A stretch of 64,000 nt of DNA from Mauremys mutica (lineage: Eukaryota; Chordata; Testudines; Geoemydidae), in NCBI RefSeq assembly GCF_020497125.1, contig NW_025422971.1, positions 1 through 64,000 on the forward strand, written 5' to 3'. A model generated the notes under the pieces. It worked only from the letters and a program-made list of their open reading frames with translations, did not search any database and was not told the origin of the DNA. Every line of letters starts with the position of its first letter. Within the stretch, counting starts at the first letter, position 1. A program made the position numbers and the translations under genes. Shown in pieces: positions 11,255-24,640 of this stretch.

Positions 11255-11790
11255 AGTGTTGATTGGAACTCATGTAGATGAATTAATTTTCTTGTTATCA
11301 GTTGCTTACCTTGTGACATGTATTCTCTGCAAATCTCAAAGATTCATATAAAATACCCTAAAAATTTGCCCCACTTTCTCTCAACTTGTCTATTTCTAAG
11401 TGACTATGCCCTGAGTTTTTCCTTGTCTCTATTTATAAATTACTAAAAACAATAAATCTCAGATTCTTGACTATGGATACAAAATGTGTCCTTATGTTGT
11501 CCATTTCCTCTTTATTCGTTTATCAAATATTGATGTGAAATACACTCAGATTTTACCTCATATCAACAACTGATATAAAATCCCTCTGATGTTCCACTTT
11601 CCTTTCACTAATTTACAAAAATGGATCCAAAAATCCCTCTGATTTCCACCCTTTCTTTTTCATTTCTGAACACTGATCTCAAATCTCAGGTTTTCCCTCT
11701 TTCTATGTCATCATCAAATGTCAATTAAAAATCCTCTCCGGTTTGGGGCTGTTCCCCATGTCTCTAAATCCCAGCAACTTCTTCATTGGA
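11255..11790 (-). repeat. ~50 bp ladder repeat array in intron 1
   Basis: About ten diverged units. Each, read on minus, resembles an AAATCTGAGGGATTTTATAT block followed by a spacer and a GAGAGAAAGGGTG-like block. The same array lies inverted at 47455-48045, and single units lie at 6605-6795, 9050-9235, 10655-10860, 38935-39060 and 50285-50490. Units are too diverged for a simple satellite but keep the phase. Confidence 0.6.
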
Positions 11791-11959
11791 GGGAACCTGT
11801 TGCCCTGAGTCATTCTCCATCCTGGTTGTTGCAGGGAGTTAAATTGCCCAGAGATCATCTTTCCCGTCTCCTTTGAGAATCATTTCTTCCTCCTTTATCT
11901 CTGTTAAAATGTTTGCCGAAGAAAGAGACCAGACACACGTTTAATACCCATCAAATTCA

Positions 11960-13905
11960 GAGGCCACCCCATGTTTGGGGATCAGTGTTTCCCAGCTGAT
12001 AACAGGAGAGTTGGCTGAATCCTTTTCTCCAGCTGGCACGGGATGAGGAGGTCTCTCTGAGTGCAGTGTGCATCCAGAAGTTTCCCAAATCCCATGACAA
12101 ATGCTCTTCAGGAGGGGTTGCTTCCCGCAGTGCTAAGATGTAGCCACCTTGGGGTTGGATCCCTTTTCTTTTCTCCAGCTGGCACGGGATGAGGAGGTCT
12201 CTGTGAGTGCAGTGTGGGTCCAGAAGTATGCCAAACCCCATAGCAAATGGCCTCTGTGAGGGGTTGATTCCCCCTGTGCTAAGATGCAGCCACTTCTGGG
12301 GTGGATCCATGGTGGCCATTATTTGCTAGTGACAGGCCATGGAAGTTTCTTACCTTTCTTGCCCTCCAGGCCTTCCATTCTCCTGTTAAAGAAGCATCCC
12401 CCAGGGCTCCCTCTGTCTGTGCGACTGGCCAGCAGGAGGCGGTGATAACTTTCTATCCATTTATCAGACACTGTGAGGTAACACTATTGCTCTGGGGGAA
12501 GGGGTGTATGTATGAGGAGATTGCAGCTGGATATGAAGATGCATTGTGGTGGGGGGAGGTGTTTGGGTGGCTGGGCAGGGGCTACCCTAGTCAGGTTGGT
12601 GGGTTCTGGAGGTTTGGGGTTTTGAGGGGTTGTTGTGATGTGCCCAGCCCTGAGGCTATGGGTCATGAAGGTGGGTATCGCTGGGGGCCTGTTGGCTGCA
12701 GAACAGGGGGAGGGGGGTGTCTCTGGGGAGGCGGGACAGGAAGTTAGAGGGAGCCTGGTGCTGTGCCTGGGGCTCTGTCTGGGCTTCCCCAGCTGGCTCC
12801 TGGGATCGCTGCCGTGCCCAGTGCACAGAGTGTGTGTGGGAGAATCCCCAGCGCTAGGCCAGGGGGTGCCCCTGTAAAGCATCAAGGGATCCCGCAGGGG
12901 GGCGGAGGGGGTGCCAGGCAAAGAGCAGGGCAGATCCTGCTGGGGGGGGGGATCCTAGGCAGGCAGTGAGGGACTGAGTTCCCAGTGGGTGGGTCCCTGG
13001 CTGCTGGGGGCTCTTGGTGGGGGGAACCCTTTGGGATTCCCAACCTGACAGTCATGGCTTCCCTGGCCGGTGGGGCTTTGAGGGGTATCTGGGGTCCCTG
13101 GTTGGGGACTCTGGGGGCTGCGTCCCAGGGAATAGCTGTTGGGCCCCTGGCTGTGGGAACTTCTGCTAACCATGATCCTTCTCTCTGATCAACTTGTGCC
13201 AGAGTCCTGGCTCCAAGCACTGCCGGGCATTCCCCAGTCACAGGCCCTGTCACTGTGATAACTTTCTGTCCACTTATCAGTCACTGTTCGTGTGAAATCA
13301 CAGATTTTGCTTTTCTCCTCTTTTGAAAACTGCAGGAACTTTTGGTTCCGTTAGGAAAATTTGTGCCCCCCAGTCCTTGTCCTCGATCTGGGGGGTGAGG
13401 GAGGTGGGAAGGGGGTCAGCACTGCCGCACAATGGTCTCTTCCACAGCGTTCTGGACTCATTCTTTCTGAACTCTGGTTTCATTGAGACCAATGTTAATC
13501 CAGAGTCACTGTATGGAAAGACAAGGAGTGACTCCGAATCGACAGTGGGGCAAATGAGATCAGCAATTCTCCCTGTGAGGAGGGGCTCTCGTTAGCTGCT
13601 TTCCCCAGGGAGCTAAAGGAGGGAAGCTGCTCAAACGCTCTGTCCCTCTCTGCTCAGGATACTGGGGTTCAGCTTCCTGGGTCAGACGCTGCAGCCTCCA
13701 TTGTGATCGGGGAGACCAGGCTTAGCAGCTGCTGCTCCCCCAGCAGGGTTCTGTGCTGGGAAGTGACCTGGATTAAAGCTGCCTCTCTGCCCAGCCCAGG
13801 GGATGACTTTCTCCAGCTGGTCCTAGCCCCCTAGGGCAGCCCTGGGCCCTGTTAATACTAAATTCTGAGCCAGACATTCCAAGTAACTGAAAGAAACAAA
13901 GGGAA
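11960..13905 (+). other. Intron 1 of KRAB-ZNF gene, conserved in the inverted paralogue
   Basis: This stretch matches 45480-47260 in reverse. Examples are TTTTCTCCAGCTGGCACGGG, TGATAACTTTCTATCCATTT and the CCAGAGTCACTGTATGGAAA block. No open frame with a domain is present. Conservation here reflects duplication, but small non-coding exons cannot be excluded. Confidence 0.55.
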
Positions 13906-14554
13906 AATGCTGGGGTCTGGCCTTAAAATGACTCTACACAAACAGACCCCCCTCGTTTCTCATCCAATTAACAATTGCAGGAGCAAATCCAGCCATGGGG
14001 GAGCAAACTACCCAGGAATGGGACTTTCCTACGAGACGGGCAGGGAGAGGGGAGAAGGAGATAGAAGGAGAAAGAAAAACTGAAAGGGGCTGTGGGAGAG
14101 AAGAGTTTGGAGAGAGATTTCCAGATCTCTAATCTGCCCAGACAGATGTATTACTGCACCCTGGATAGAGTCACTTTCCTGTGGAAAAGATGAGAATCAG
14201 ACAGAGGAAAATCCAGTTCCTGAGTCCATATCCCTCCTGCTGGGGTGTGGCTGCCGTGGGGTCAGTGTCTGAGGGGATCCCCCACAGTTACTCCTTTGGT
14301 TCTGCTCTTTTCTAGCCTTGTGTTCAGAGACTTTGTTAGGGGGTGAGGGGAGGGAGAAGGGAGGTTAAAAATGTCTCTGTGGGCTTAGCCTGGCAGGAGA
14401 GGCCAGGTCTACACCGTATAAAGAGATCAAGCCTTTCTCAGCATGGCAGACTCGAGGGTGCCTGTCTGCAGGGAAAGGGCCTGGGGGAATCATGCTGTGA
14501 AATGAGTTAAAGCCTGTTCTGAAACCTTCACAACTGCCCTTCTCGCCCTGCCAG

Positions 14555-14643
14555 GCTGCGGAATAACGTCCATGTTTCGCTCCAGTTCATCCCGTCCTCT
14601 CGTTGGACAGGGGAGAGAAATGGCTGCAGAGGAGCCGGTTCAG
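14555..14643 (+). CDS. KRAB-ZNF gene, ATG-containing exon
   Basis: This 89 bp exon is preceded by a CTCGCCCTGCCAG acceptor and followed by the donor GTAGGT. The ATG at 14572 opens MFRSSSSRPLVGQGREMAAE and runs 24 codons to end on CAG in phase 0. A second in-frame ATG at 14620 gives a short leader MAAEEPVQ, the type that usually precedes KRAB-A in such genes. The next exon begins GGG CCG GTG in phase, so the join is clean. Three more copies of this exon exist in the window (39532, and on minus at 41318 and 44808), two of them 89 bp and one 83 bp. Which ATG is used is not decided by the sequence. Confidence 0.8.
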
Positions 14644-15278
14644 GTAGGTATTATCAGGGGGTTGCTGGTGGGTTCCTTCAGCGGGGGAGAGGGACAGCAA
14701 ATACGTGGGAGATGGGAAGGTTTGCACAGGCTGGTTTGCAGGAAATGCACAGGGTGGAGAAAGGGAGGAGGACAGGGGTGTGCTAAACCTGCTGGGAGTT
14801 ATTTAATATGTGGCCTAGATTCTAGGAACAGACCCAGGAGGTTCGGCGGTGGAAATGCTCTAGTTTGTGGAGCAGAAAATAACCCAGCTGCATGGGGCTG
14901 GGAAAACTGACCAGACTCATAGTGCTGGAGCCCGACCTGACTAACCAGCGGCTGCTGTGAGATATGAAGGGGGCACCCACTAGTGAGGCTTGAGGGAGAT
15001 TCCCCTCCCTTCCCATCCAGCTCTTCAGAATGGGGAGGGTGTTGGGCTTCCTACCAGGGAGCTGTCCCTGGACCCTGCTAGGGGCCCCATCTCCTGTATC
15101 AGTCGGTGGCTAGTAGGTGTGTGATGGCTCTGCTGGGAGAGAGGAGGGGCTCTCGCTTCGTCCCCTCCCCCTGGTGTTTCCTGGATGCTCTGAGCAGGGT
15201 GGGGGTGGGACTCTGTTGACTGCAATCCACCCAGAGTTTCTGTTTGGCTCCTGTTCTCCATGTATAGGGGGGCTCTGA

Positions 15279-15794
<516 letters not shown>

Positions 15795-15954
15795 TGATCC
15801 GGGTTACTTATTACACAGACAGTCCGTGCGTCCTTGAATGCTGGCTGGGGGTATCCAGAGAAGGAAGCTCAGTGGCGGATTTAGCGTTAGTGGGACCCTG
15901 TGCTCAGCTCCATTTTAGGGGTCCCTCCTTGGGACATAAGCAACAAAAAGATCA

Positions 15955-16565
15955 CCCTCTCTTATTTCCCTCCCACCCCCTGCCCCAGCTCAGAGTCTGC
16001 CCCCCTCACTCAACCTCCCCATAGCCTGCACCCCTCCCGCCCCCCAACTCCCTCCCAGAGCCCGCGTGTCCGCACCCCCCTGCACCCCCATCCCCTGCCC
16101 CAGCTCAGAGCCTGCCCCCCTCACTCAACCTCCCCATAGCCTGCAACCCTCCTGCCCCCCAACTCCCCCCCTGAGCCCGCGTGTCCGCACCCCCCTGCAC
16201 CCCAATCCCATGCCCCAGCTCAGAGCCTGCACCCCTCACTCAACCTCCCCATAGCCTGCAACCCTCCCACCCCCCAACTCCCTCCCCGAGCCCACGTGTC
16301 CGCACCCCTCCTGCACCCCCATCCCCTGCCCCAGCTCAGAGCCTGCACCCCTCACTCAACCTCCCCATAGCCTGCAACCCTCCCACCCCCCAACTCCCCC
16401 CCGAGCCTGTGTGTCCGCACCCCCCCTGCACCCCAATCCCCTGCCCCAGCTCAGAGCCTGCACCCCTCACTCAACCTCCCCATAGCCTGCAACCCTCCTG
16501 CCCCCCAACTCCCCCCTGACCCTGCGTGTCTGCACCCCCCCTGCACCCCCATCCCCTGCCCCAGT
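15955..16565 (+). repeat. 116 bp minisatellite, about 5.5 copies
   Basis: A C-rich tandem array. The landmark GTGTCCGCACCCCCCTGCAC recurs with small changes near 16063, 16180, 16298, 16413 and 16527, giving spacings of 114-118 bp. It lies in the intron between KRAB-A and KRAB-B. The open frames across it follow from the base composition. Confidence 0.9.
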
Positions 16566-16654
16566 CCTTTTTCCTTTGTAGAAAGGAGAAGTGAGTAATG
16601 TAGATCTCCTGTCTTATTTTAGTGAAGTCCGTTTGTATGGATAAATGGACACAA

Positions 16655-17100
16655 ATCAGATGTTAGGAACGGCAATATTCAAAAACCTGTAGGAGAACAC
16701 TTCAACCTCCCTGGACACACACTAGCAGATCTTAAGGTGGCCATCCTGCAGCAAAAAAACTTCAGGACCAGACTTCAACGAGAAACTGCTGAGCTTCAGT
16801 TCATCTGCAAATTTGACACCATCAGCTCAGGATTAAACAAAGACTGTGAATGGCTTGCCAACTACAGAACCAGTTTCTCCTCCCTTGGTTTTCACACCTC
16901 TACTGCTAGAATAGGGCCTCATCCTCCCTGATTGAACTAACCCCGTTATCTCTAGCTTGCTTCTTGCTTGCATATATATATATATACCTGCCCCTGGAAA
17001 TTTCCACTACTTGCATCCGAAGAAGTGGGTATTCACCCACGAAAGCTCATGCTGCTAATTGTCTGTTAGTCTATAAGGTGCCACAGGATTCTTTGCTGCT
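16655..17100 (+). mobile_element. Penelope-like retroelement 3' region, copy 1
   Basis: One frame encodes GEHFNLPGHTLADLKVAILQ, then a stretch with RETAELQFICKFDTISSGLN. This resembles the C-terminal GIY-YIG endonuclease region of Penelope-like elements (GxHFNxPGHSxxDxKVxIL, then RExxFIxKFxT). A structured tail follows that contains a hammerhead-like core at 17017-17054 and TTAGTCTATAAGGTGCCACA. No reverse-transcriptase frame remains. Confidence 0.6.
17017..17054 (+). ncRNA. Hammerhead-ribozyme-like core, degenerate (copy 1)
   Basis: The order is CCGAAGA, stem II GTGGGTATTCACCCAC, GAAA, then GC-TCAT-GC. The second core position is C instead of U, and the base after U at the cleavage step is G. 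It is probably inactive. Confidence 0.4.
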
Positions 17101-17144
17101 TGTATTGTAACAGGAGGCTATTCAGTAGATTATGTCTTTTCAAA

Positions 17145-17275
17145 GACATCCGAAGAAGTGAGCTTTAGCTCACGAAAGCTCATGCTAAAATAAATTTGTT
17201 AGTCTTTAAGGTGCCACAAGTACTCCTGTTTTTTTTGCGGATACAGACTAACACGGCTGCTACTCTGAAACCTAT
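17145..17275 (+). mobile_element. Second Penelope-like tail (different subfamily)
   Basis: A 130 bp unit with AAGTGAGCTTTAGCTCACGA, TTAGTCTTTAAGGTGCCACA and GATACAGACTAACACGGCTG. It parallels the tail of copy 1, stem for stem, but differs in sequence. It ends in CTACTCTGAAACC. Confidence 0.6.
17150..17187 (+). ncRNA. Hammerhead-ribozyme-like core, degenerate (second tail)
   Basis: The order is CCGAAGA, stem II GTGAGCTTTAGCTCAC, GAAA, then GC-TCAT-GC followed by TA. The cleavage dinucleotide fits (U then non-G) but the core U is C. Stem II differs from the copy at 17017 while still pairing, which suggests the fold is kept between subfamilies. Confidence 0.4.
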
Positions 17276-17279
17276 CTTT

Positions 17280-18200
17280 TCAAATGGTACCTCACAAGCC
17301 CTACAGTGATAAATGAAGGGGAGGGGAGGGATCTCCCTTTTATAAACACCCAGCCAGCCAGTTGGCTGTAAAATCCCTGTTGGTGCGAGTTCTCTGCTTG
17401 CTTTATCTCTAAAGGGTTAACAAGCCAACAGGGTTTAAAAAAAAAAGTATTGGGGACCTGACCAAAAGAGCCAATGGAAAGGCTAGAACTTTGTTAAATG
17501 GGAAAGTAACTTTCCCTTTGTCTGTTCTCCGGAGAAGGCGACACGGAGTAGCAATGCTGTTTATGGCTTGAAGCAGGTATGAAAATTCATCTTCCATACC
17601 TAGAAGAAATGATTTGGCCAAGGAATGTTTAGACAGACACAATCAGGTTTATTTTTTATTTTGGCTTTTGGATCTACTCGGTGCTATCCCAGATGCTTTT
17701 GTTTGCTTGTAAGCTTTAAGCTGAACCCCCAAGAAAGCTATTTTGGGTGCTTACAAACATTTTCTTTTAAGATCTAGCAGAAGCCTAAGTTCCAGATGTA
17801 TTGTTTTCCTTTTCAATTTTACTAAAATTTACCTCTTTTAAGAACAGGATTGGATTTTTGGTGTCCTAAGAAGTTTGTGTGTGTTGTTTGATTAGCTGGT
17901 AGCCACAGCTAATTTCCTTTGTTTTCTTTCTCAGCTCTTTCCCAGAGGGGAGGTGAAAGGGCTTGAGGGTGCCCCAGAGGGAAGAATTCTCAAGTGCTCC
18001 TTCCTGGGTCCAAGGGTTTGGGGGGGGTTTGCATTTGAGTGGTGGCAGCATTTACCAAGCCAAGGTCAGAGAAAAGCTGTAACTTTGGGGGTTTTAATAC
18101 AAGCCTAGAGTGGCACAAATTAATCTGTAGAATCCTGTCGGGCCCCCACTTTCTGCACTCGGAGTGACAGAGTGGGGATTCAGCCCTGACACATACTATG
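17280..18200. repeat. Unclassified interspersed repeat
   Basis: AT-rich DNA with TTTATAAACACCCAGCCAGC at its left and GTGACAGAGTGGGGATTCAG at its right. The style fits a reptile LTR or unclassified repeat, but no terminal repeat pair or target duplication was found. Confidence 0.35.
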
Positions 18201-18424
18201 AACAAAATTGATCATAATTTTCTAGAAGAGTGAACATAGGGGAACAGACTAGCACAGTGTCTGTGTGTTCCCAACATATATGTGGGTATTCTAGTCCCTC
18301 ACAAGCAAGGTGTTCGGCATCTTCAAACACCTGAGGAACCGGTCCTGGGAATTGACTGGTTTATTAAGTGACACTGTATGGAATTGAGAGACACTTTATA
18401 TTATTATTATTTTATTATAAATAC

Positions 18425-18980
18425 TGTGGCAAATTGCCAGTACTGTTATGCTGGGTCTCGTACTTTCTCTTCTTTGTGGAAGGTTCAGGGCGCCATTGCT
18501 TGCCTCCTAATCGGTATTTTAATTACCCCACTAGTGTCCTTGAGGAGGGGAGTGGAGAGGGAGGGACCTGGGCCCGCCCTCTTCTCCAGGTCCCAACCCA
18601 GGGGCCCTGAGGTTAGTGGTGAACCACTTGTACTGGCAGTTCCTTCCCCTGGGCTACTTCCCTCTCCTGCCCTTCAGCTTGTGGAGGGGCTTCTTGCCCT
18701 CCTTCTACACAAGCCAGGTGCCCCTTACCTAGGGTTTTTGGATTTCTCAGCCCACCGCAGCACTCCTCCAAACTTTCCTTTTGTCTCTCTTCAAAACTGC
18801 CCTCTGCTCCAACCAAACCTTCCTACTCCAACTCCCCACACTGTCTGGCTGAAGCAGGGTTTTTTATCACCTGACTGCTGGTGCTCTAATTGGCTTCAGG
18901 TGCTCTAGTTAATCTGTAGCAAACCTTCCTCCCCTTGCAGGGAATAAGGCTCCCTGCTAACACTCTCCTGCTGCATCACA
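18425..18980 (+). mobile_element. Solo LTR, copy 1 (ERV-type), 556 bp
   Basis: It starts TGTGGCAAATTGCCAGTACT and ends CTCCTGCTGCATCACA, giving TG..CA ends. It is bounded by the 4 bp target duplication ATAC at 18421-18424 and 18981-18984. A 4 bp duplication is usual for class I (gamma-like) endogenous retroviruses. No internal viral sequence remains. Confidence 0.8.
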
Positions 18981-19288
18981 ATACCAATATGATGAAATTG
19001 CAATGAATCGTGCTATATATGCCATGTAAGGAGTCAGTGAAAATGTTATGAGTTTCCAAGTATGATAATCTTGTTTCTATCTTTGTATTGTGAGTTACAG
19101 ATATGTAGGGTATATCTGTATTCCAGACTTGTGTAGTGTTTCTGAGTGACACCCCCAGACATATTGGCATCAGCGCTGTCCAGCCTGTTCGATGGCCCAG
19201 CCAGGGTCATCAGCCATACAATGAACCCATTGAAAGGATTAAGGGGATACACCTATTGAGTCAGCAAGACGTGCAGGGTTATGCCTGT

Positions 19289-19866
19289 TGTGGCAAATTG
19301 CCGGCACTATTATGATGGGTCTCGTGCTTTCTCTTCTTTGGGGGGGGGGCGGTGTTCAGGGCACCATTTCTTGCCCCTGAATTGGAATATTAACTGCCCC
19401 ACTAGTGTCCTAGAGGAGGGGAGTGGAGAGGGAGGGACCTGGGCCCGCCCTCTACTCCAGGTCCCAGCCCAGGGGCCCTGAGGTTAGTGGTGAATCACTT
19501 GAACTGATGGTTCCTTCCCCTGGGCTACTTCCCGCTCCTACCCTTCAGCTTGTGGGGGCTTCCTGCCCTCCCTCTGTACAAGCCAGGTGCCCCTTACCTA
19601 GGGTCTTGGACTTCTCCGCCCACTTCAGCACTTCTCCAAACTTTCCTCTGCTTCCCTTCAAACTGTTCTCTGCTCCAATACCAATCCTTCTGCTCCAACT
19701 ACTTCCCTGTCTGATTGGAGCAAGGGTCTTTATCAGGTGACTGACTGCAGGTACTCTAATTGGCTTCAGGTGCTCTAGTTAATCTATAGCAAACTTTCTT
19801 CCCTCTGCAGGGAATAAGGCTCCCTTCTAACCCTCTCCTGCTGCCCTCTGGCCACGCTGTATCACA
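19289..19866 (+). mobile_element. Solo LTR, copy 2 (same family), 578 bp
   Basis: It is about 85-90% similar by eye to 18425-18980, in the same orientation, starting TGTGGCAAATTGCCGGCACT and ending GCCACGCTGTATCACA. It has its own 4 bp target duplication, CTGT, at 19285-19288 and 19867-19870. The two copies are therefore separate insertions and not the two LTRs of one provirus. Confidence 0.82.
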
Positions 19867-20701
19867 CTGTGTACTGAGAACTCCAAGGCTTTTCCATGTC
19901 ATGTGCTGTGAAGCTTGTGTTTGGGACACAGGAATTAGAAGCCACTTGGCAAAAGGAATATAAAGGGCAGCTGCATCATCTCCATTTTGTCTTCAATTCC
20001 TCTTCCTACCTCTGGAGCAACTTCTCTACAAGCTGAAGGCTTGAACAAAGGACTGAATAATGTGGATGTTTACCAGAGAGCCTTTCAAGCCAGAAACTCA
20101 CCAATACTGCTAAGAACCAGATGTATAGATTTCTGAATGTGTCTGACTGCTTTCCCATTTAACAATTCCCTTTTTCTTTCTTTCTTTTATAATAAACCTT
20201 TAGTTTAGATGCTTTCTTACTTATAAACCTTTAGTTTAGATGCCAATGATTGGCTGGCATCGTAGTATTTTGAGTAAGATCCAAACCTATACTGACCTGG
20301 TAATGTGGCTGACTCTGGGGTCAGAAGAACACTTTGTTTATGTGAGCAGAGTTTTTAAATAACCTCTCACTGTGCTGGACCTAGGTGCTGCTTAGGAGCC
20401 AGACAACTGGAATGCAATAAAGGGGGCCGTGTGATTTCTTTTTTCAGTTTCTGGATAACCAGTGTGGGGGATCAGAAGCACAGTTGGTGACTGGTCGGTG
20501 AGTTTAACTTCCATGTTAACCACCAGTTTGGGGAGCCTCTGCTCTCCCTTTTTCAGCCTGCCCTGGTCTTGGCATTTTCAGTGAGGACTAGCCCAGGCAC
20601 ACCGGGTCACACGAAGTATTAAAGTTAAATTAATAGAATGTTTTTTATGAGAAAGTTTTATGAAATCAACGGAACTCCTTTGTTTTCTTTCATCTGAGCA
20701 G

Positions 20702-20815
20702 GGTTTCCATTTTCCAAACCTGATGTGATCTCCCAGCTGGAACAAGGGGAAGAGCCATGGGTCTCAGACCTGCAGGGATCAGAGGGAAAACAGACCCTGA
20801 GATCTCCCTGCAGAG
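20702..20815 (+). CDS. KRAB-B box exon
   Basis: A 114 bp exon between the acceptor TTTCATCTGAGCAG and the donor GTGAGG. Joined in phase to the KRAB-A exon it reads [20 protein letters not shown] and then a [18 protein letters not shown] stretch. This is a typical KRAB-B box ([14 protein letters not shown]), which strengthens TRIM28-dependent repression. It ends in phase 1 and joins the zinc-finger exon at 21175 by completing an alanine codon. Confidence 0.9.
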
Positions 20816-21092
20816 GTGAGGAAACATTAAACCAACTCTGAGTGTGAAAGTGCCTGAAGGAAACATCTGGGATGCCCTATGAAGCCCTTGAGAGGTCTCT
20901 CAGTTCATTATTGTTGCCAGCAGGGGTCATATCCTCAGGGTAACTATAGCTCATGGCTTCCCGTAGATTCTAGCAGACACCAGGCAGTAGCTTCCTCCCT
21001 TCCCCTTGAGAATTTGGATGGGATTTGAAAGCCAAATTGATCCCCTCCTCTCTCCTGTTTTGGGGAAGAGTATGGGGGAGTTCAGTTTGTGA

Positions 21093-22807
<1,715 letters not shown>

Positions 22808-23230
22808 GGCTATCAATTTTTTTTCTTTAATACTTTTCCTGATTCCCACATAGTAACTTTTAAAATCTGTTTGAACTGTTTGCAGCACCGTTATCTCTCA
22901 GCTTGGCCAGATGAGTGGCCCATTTATGCCTTTTGTAGTTTGCCTTCTTTTGAGGTGGGCCCATTTGTCCTTTCTATCAACTCAATTATCCCACAAGTAA
23001 CTGGAGTGTGCCCTTCCTATGAGGAACCAGGGAGCGTCACATTTATACCATTCCTCCTATTGCAAAGTGATTGTTAGAGTCACCAGTGATACAGATTGTA
23101 TCCGTGCCAGTTGTTCTCACATTGCTCTGGGTTGTGCTGAAGAGCAGTTACATTGGGAATTTTTCATGTTATAGTTAATTAAAGAGGAGCAGGGGCAGGA
23201 AAAAAGTGTCATTTCAGCCTCTGTGACACT
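22808..23230 (+). other. 3' flank of the KRAB-ZNF gene
   Basis: AT-rich sequence after the terminal TAG, probably 3' UTR. No clear AATAAA was seen close by. The Penelope-like insertion at 23242 interrupts it. Confidence 0.4.
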
Positions 23231-23241
23231 GGAAGGAGATG

Positions 23242-23764
23242 TAAAAAGCGACAGAGTCCTGTGGCACCTTATAGACTAAAAAATGTTTTGGAGCATAAGC
23301 AATATACCAAAACCTACAGGATAACACTTCAGTCTCCCTGGACACACAATCGCAGATTTAAAAATAGCCATCCTGCAGCAAAAAAACTTCAGACCCAGAC
23401 TTCAAAGAGAAATTGCTGAGTTTCAGTTTATTTGCAAATTTGACACCATCAGCTCAGGATTCAACAAAGACTGTGAATGGCTTGTCAACTACAAAGGCAG
23501 TTTCTCCTTCCTTGGTGTTCACACCTCCACTGCTATAAGAGAGCCTCATCCTCCCTGATTGAACTAACCTTGTTATCTCTAGTCTGATTCTTGCTTGCAT
23601 ATTTATACACGCCTCTGGAAATTTCCACTCCATGCATCTGACGAAGTGGGGATTCATCCACGAAAGCTTATGCGCCAATACGTCTGTTAGTCTACAAGGT
23701 GCCACAGGACTCTTTGTCACGTTGTACAGATCTGGACTAACACAGCTACCTCTCTGATACTTGA
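23242..23764 (+). mobile_element. Penelope-like retroelement, copy 2, with inverted ends and target duplication
   Basis: The element begins with GACAGAGTCCTGTGGCACCT plus TATAGACTAA and ends with the mirror TTAGTCTACAAGGTGCCACA plus GGACTCTTTGTC. A 9 bp duplication AAGGAGATG lies at 23233-23241 and 23765-23773. Inside is the same GIY-YIG-type C-terminal stretch as at 16655 and a hammerhead-like core at 23638-23675. Length is ~520 bp, so it is 5' truncated or internally deleted. Inverted terminal sequences are a known feature of Penelope-like insertions. Confidence 0.7.
23638..23675 (+). ncRNA. Hammerhead-ribozyme-like core in Penelope-like tail
   Basis: The order CTGACGA, a stem II hairpin (GTGGGGATTCATCCAC), GAAA, then a short GC-TTAT-GC stem III matches the hammerhead catalytic core CUGANGA / GAAA. 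The base after stem III is G instead of U, so the cleavage step is probably lost in this copy. Hammerhead motifs with a very short stem III are known from Penelope-like elements. Stem I is not obvious. Confidence 0.5.
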
Positions 23765-23804
23765 AAGGAGATGGGGTGACTCAAAGATTCTCTCCTTCCC
23801 CATC

Positions 23805-24640
23805 ACGGCAAAACTTTTACCTTTTGACTGAGCCAGGCAGAGTTTATCGTCATCACATTCTACCCCTCCACTTCTCAAAATGTCATGTGATGAAGTGTTC
23901 TCAGTTGTCTGTGCTTGGAGATGATGCTTTGACTTATTTAATCCTGTACCAGAGTTGCTGTGACTCGAGATGAAAGTATCAAAGGCCTGGAAGGGGAATT
24001 CAAATGGATCCTAAATACAGTGTCATCATTTAGAGTTTAAATCCCAGGTTCCATCTATTGGTAAAGCCAATTCTGGCAAGGTAGCTGTTTTTTCCTCCAT
24101 TATGGGGATGCTGGGATACTAAACATGTTGTAAATAACATAACTGACTATGGAGACAGTGCTGAGCGAAGCAGATTTGAATGGATCAGAGGATAATGTGA
24201 TGGGAGAATCTCTTGTCCTGATTCTAAATAATGAGATGTAACCTGCTCTGGAATTTCAATTTACACTTTCATTGTCATGTATTCTATCTCTCTGTGATCT
24301 GGGTTTCTATCTTTCTTGATGGCTGTGTGGTCGCACAATTAGATATTAGTTCAGCTCAGATTTATTGGAGAATTTAAGACAAATGACCATTTGCTAAAGT
24401 CATCATTTCTCCCTTCAGCTTTGCTTTTTCCCCATATCTCCATGATGACTTGGAGACAATTCAAGTGCAGTTCTGTCAACAGGAGAGAACTCTCCAGTTT
24501 ACTGGCCATGGTAACAAAGACACAGCAGTGATTTAAAATCTCCATTCAGAAATGGTGAACAGCAGACCCCCCACTAACTGAGGGAAGTGCATATGAGCAC
24601 AGTGTAGTTCAGTTATTTAAATCAATATTGTCTCAGATGG
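23805..24640. repeat. KRAB-ZNF 3' flank, left arm of inverted duplication
   Basis: It pairs base for base with the reverse of 39940-40796. Matching landmarks are CTGTGCTTGGAGATGATG, CCTCCATTATGGGGATGC and TTCTGTCAACAGGAGAGAAC. No gene is seen in it. It shows that the 39-48 kb unit is an inverted copy of this locus. Confidence 0.8.

Larger units (their letters stand above)
18200..20615 (+). repeat. Older interspersed repeat split by two solo LTRs
   Basis: The three pieces 18200-18424, 18981-19288 and 19867-20615 read as one element once the two LTRs are left out. The uninterrupted relative at about 53990-54480 shows the same order across the 19288/19867 junction (GCAGGG..TGCCT..GAGAACT). It has AATAAA-type motifs near 20190 and 20420. 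Family unknown. Confidence 0.55.

Noticed and set aside
18425..19866. A provirus with two LTRs and a short internal region
   Set aside because: Each LTR has its own, different 4 bp target duplication and the DNA between them belongs to an older repeat, so these are two solo LTRs.
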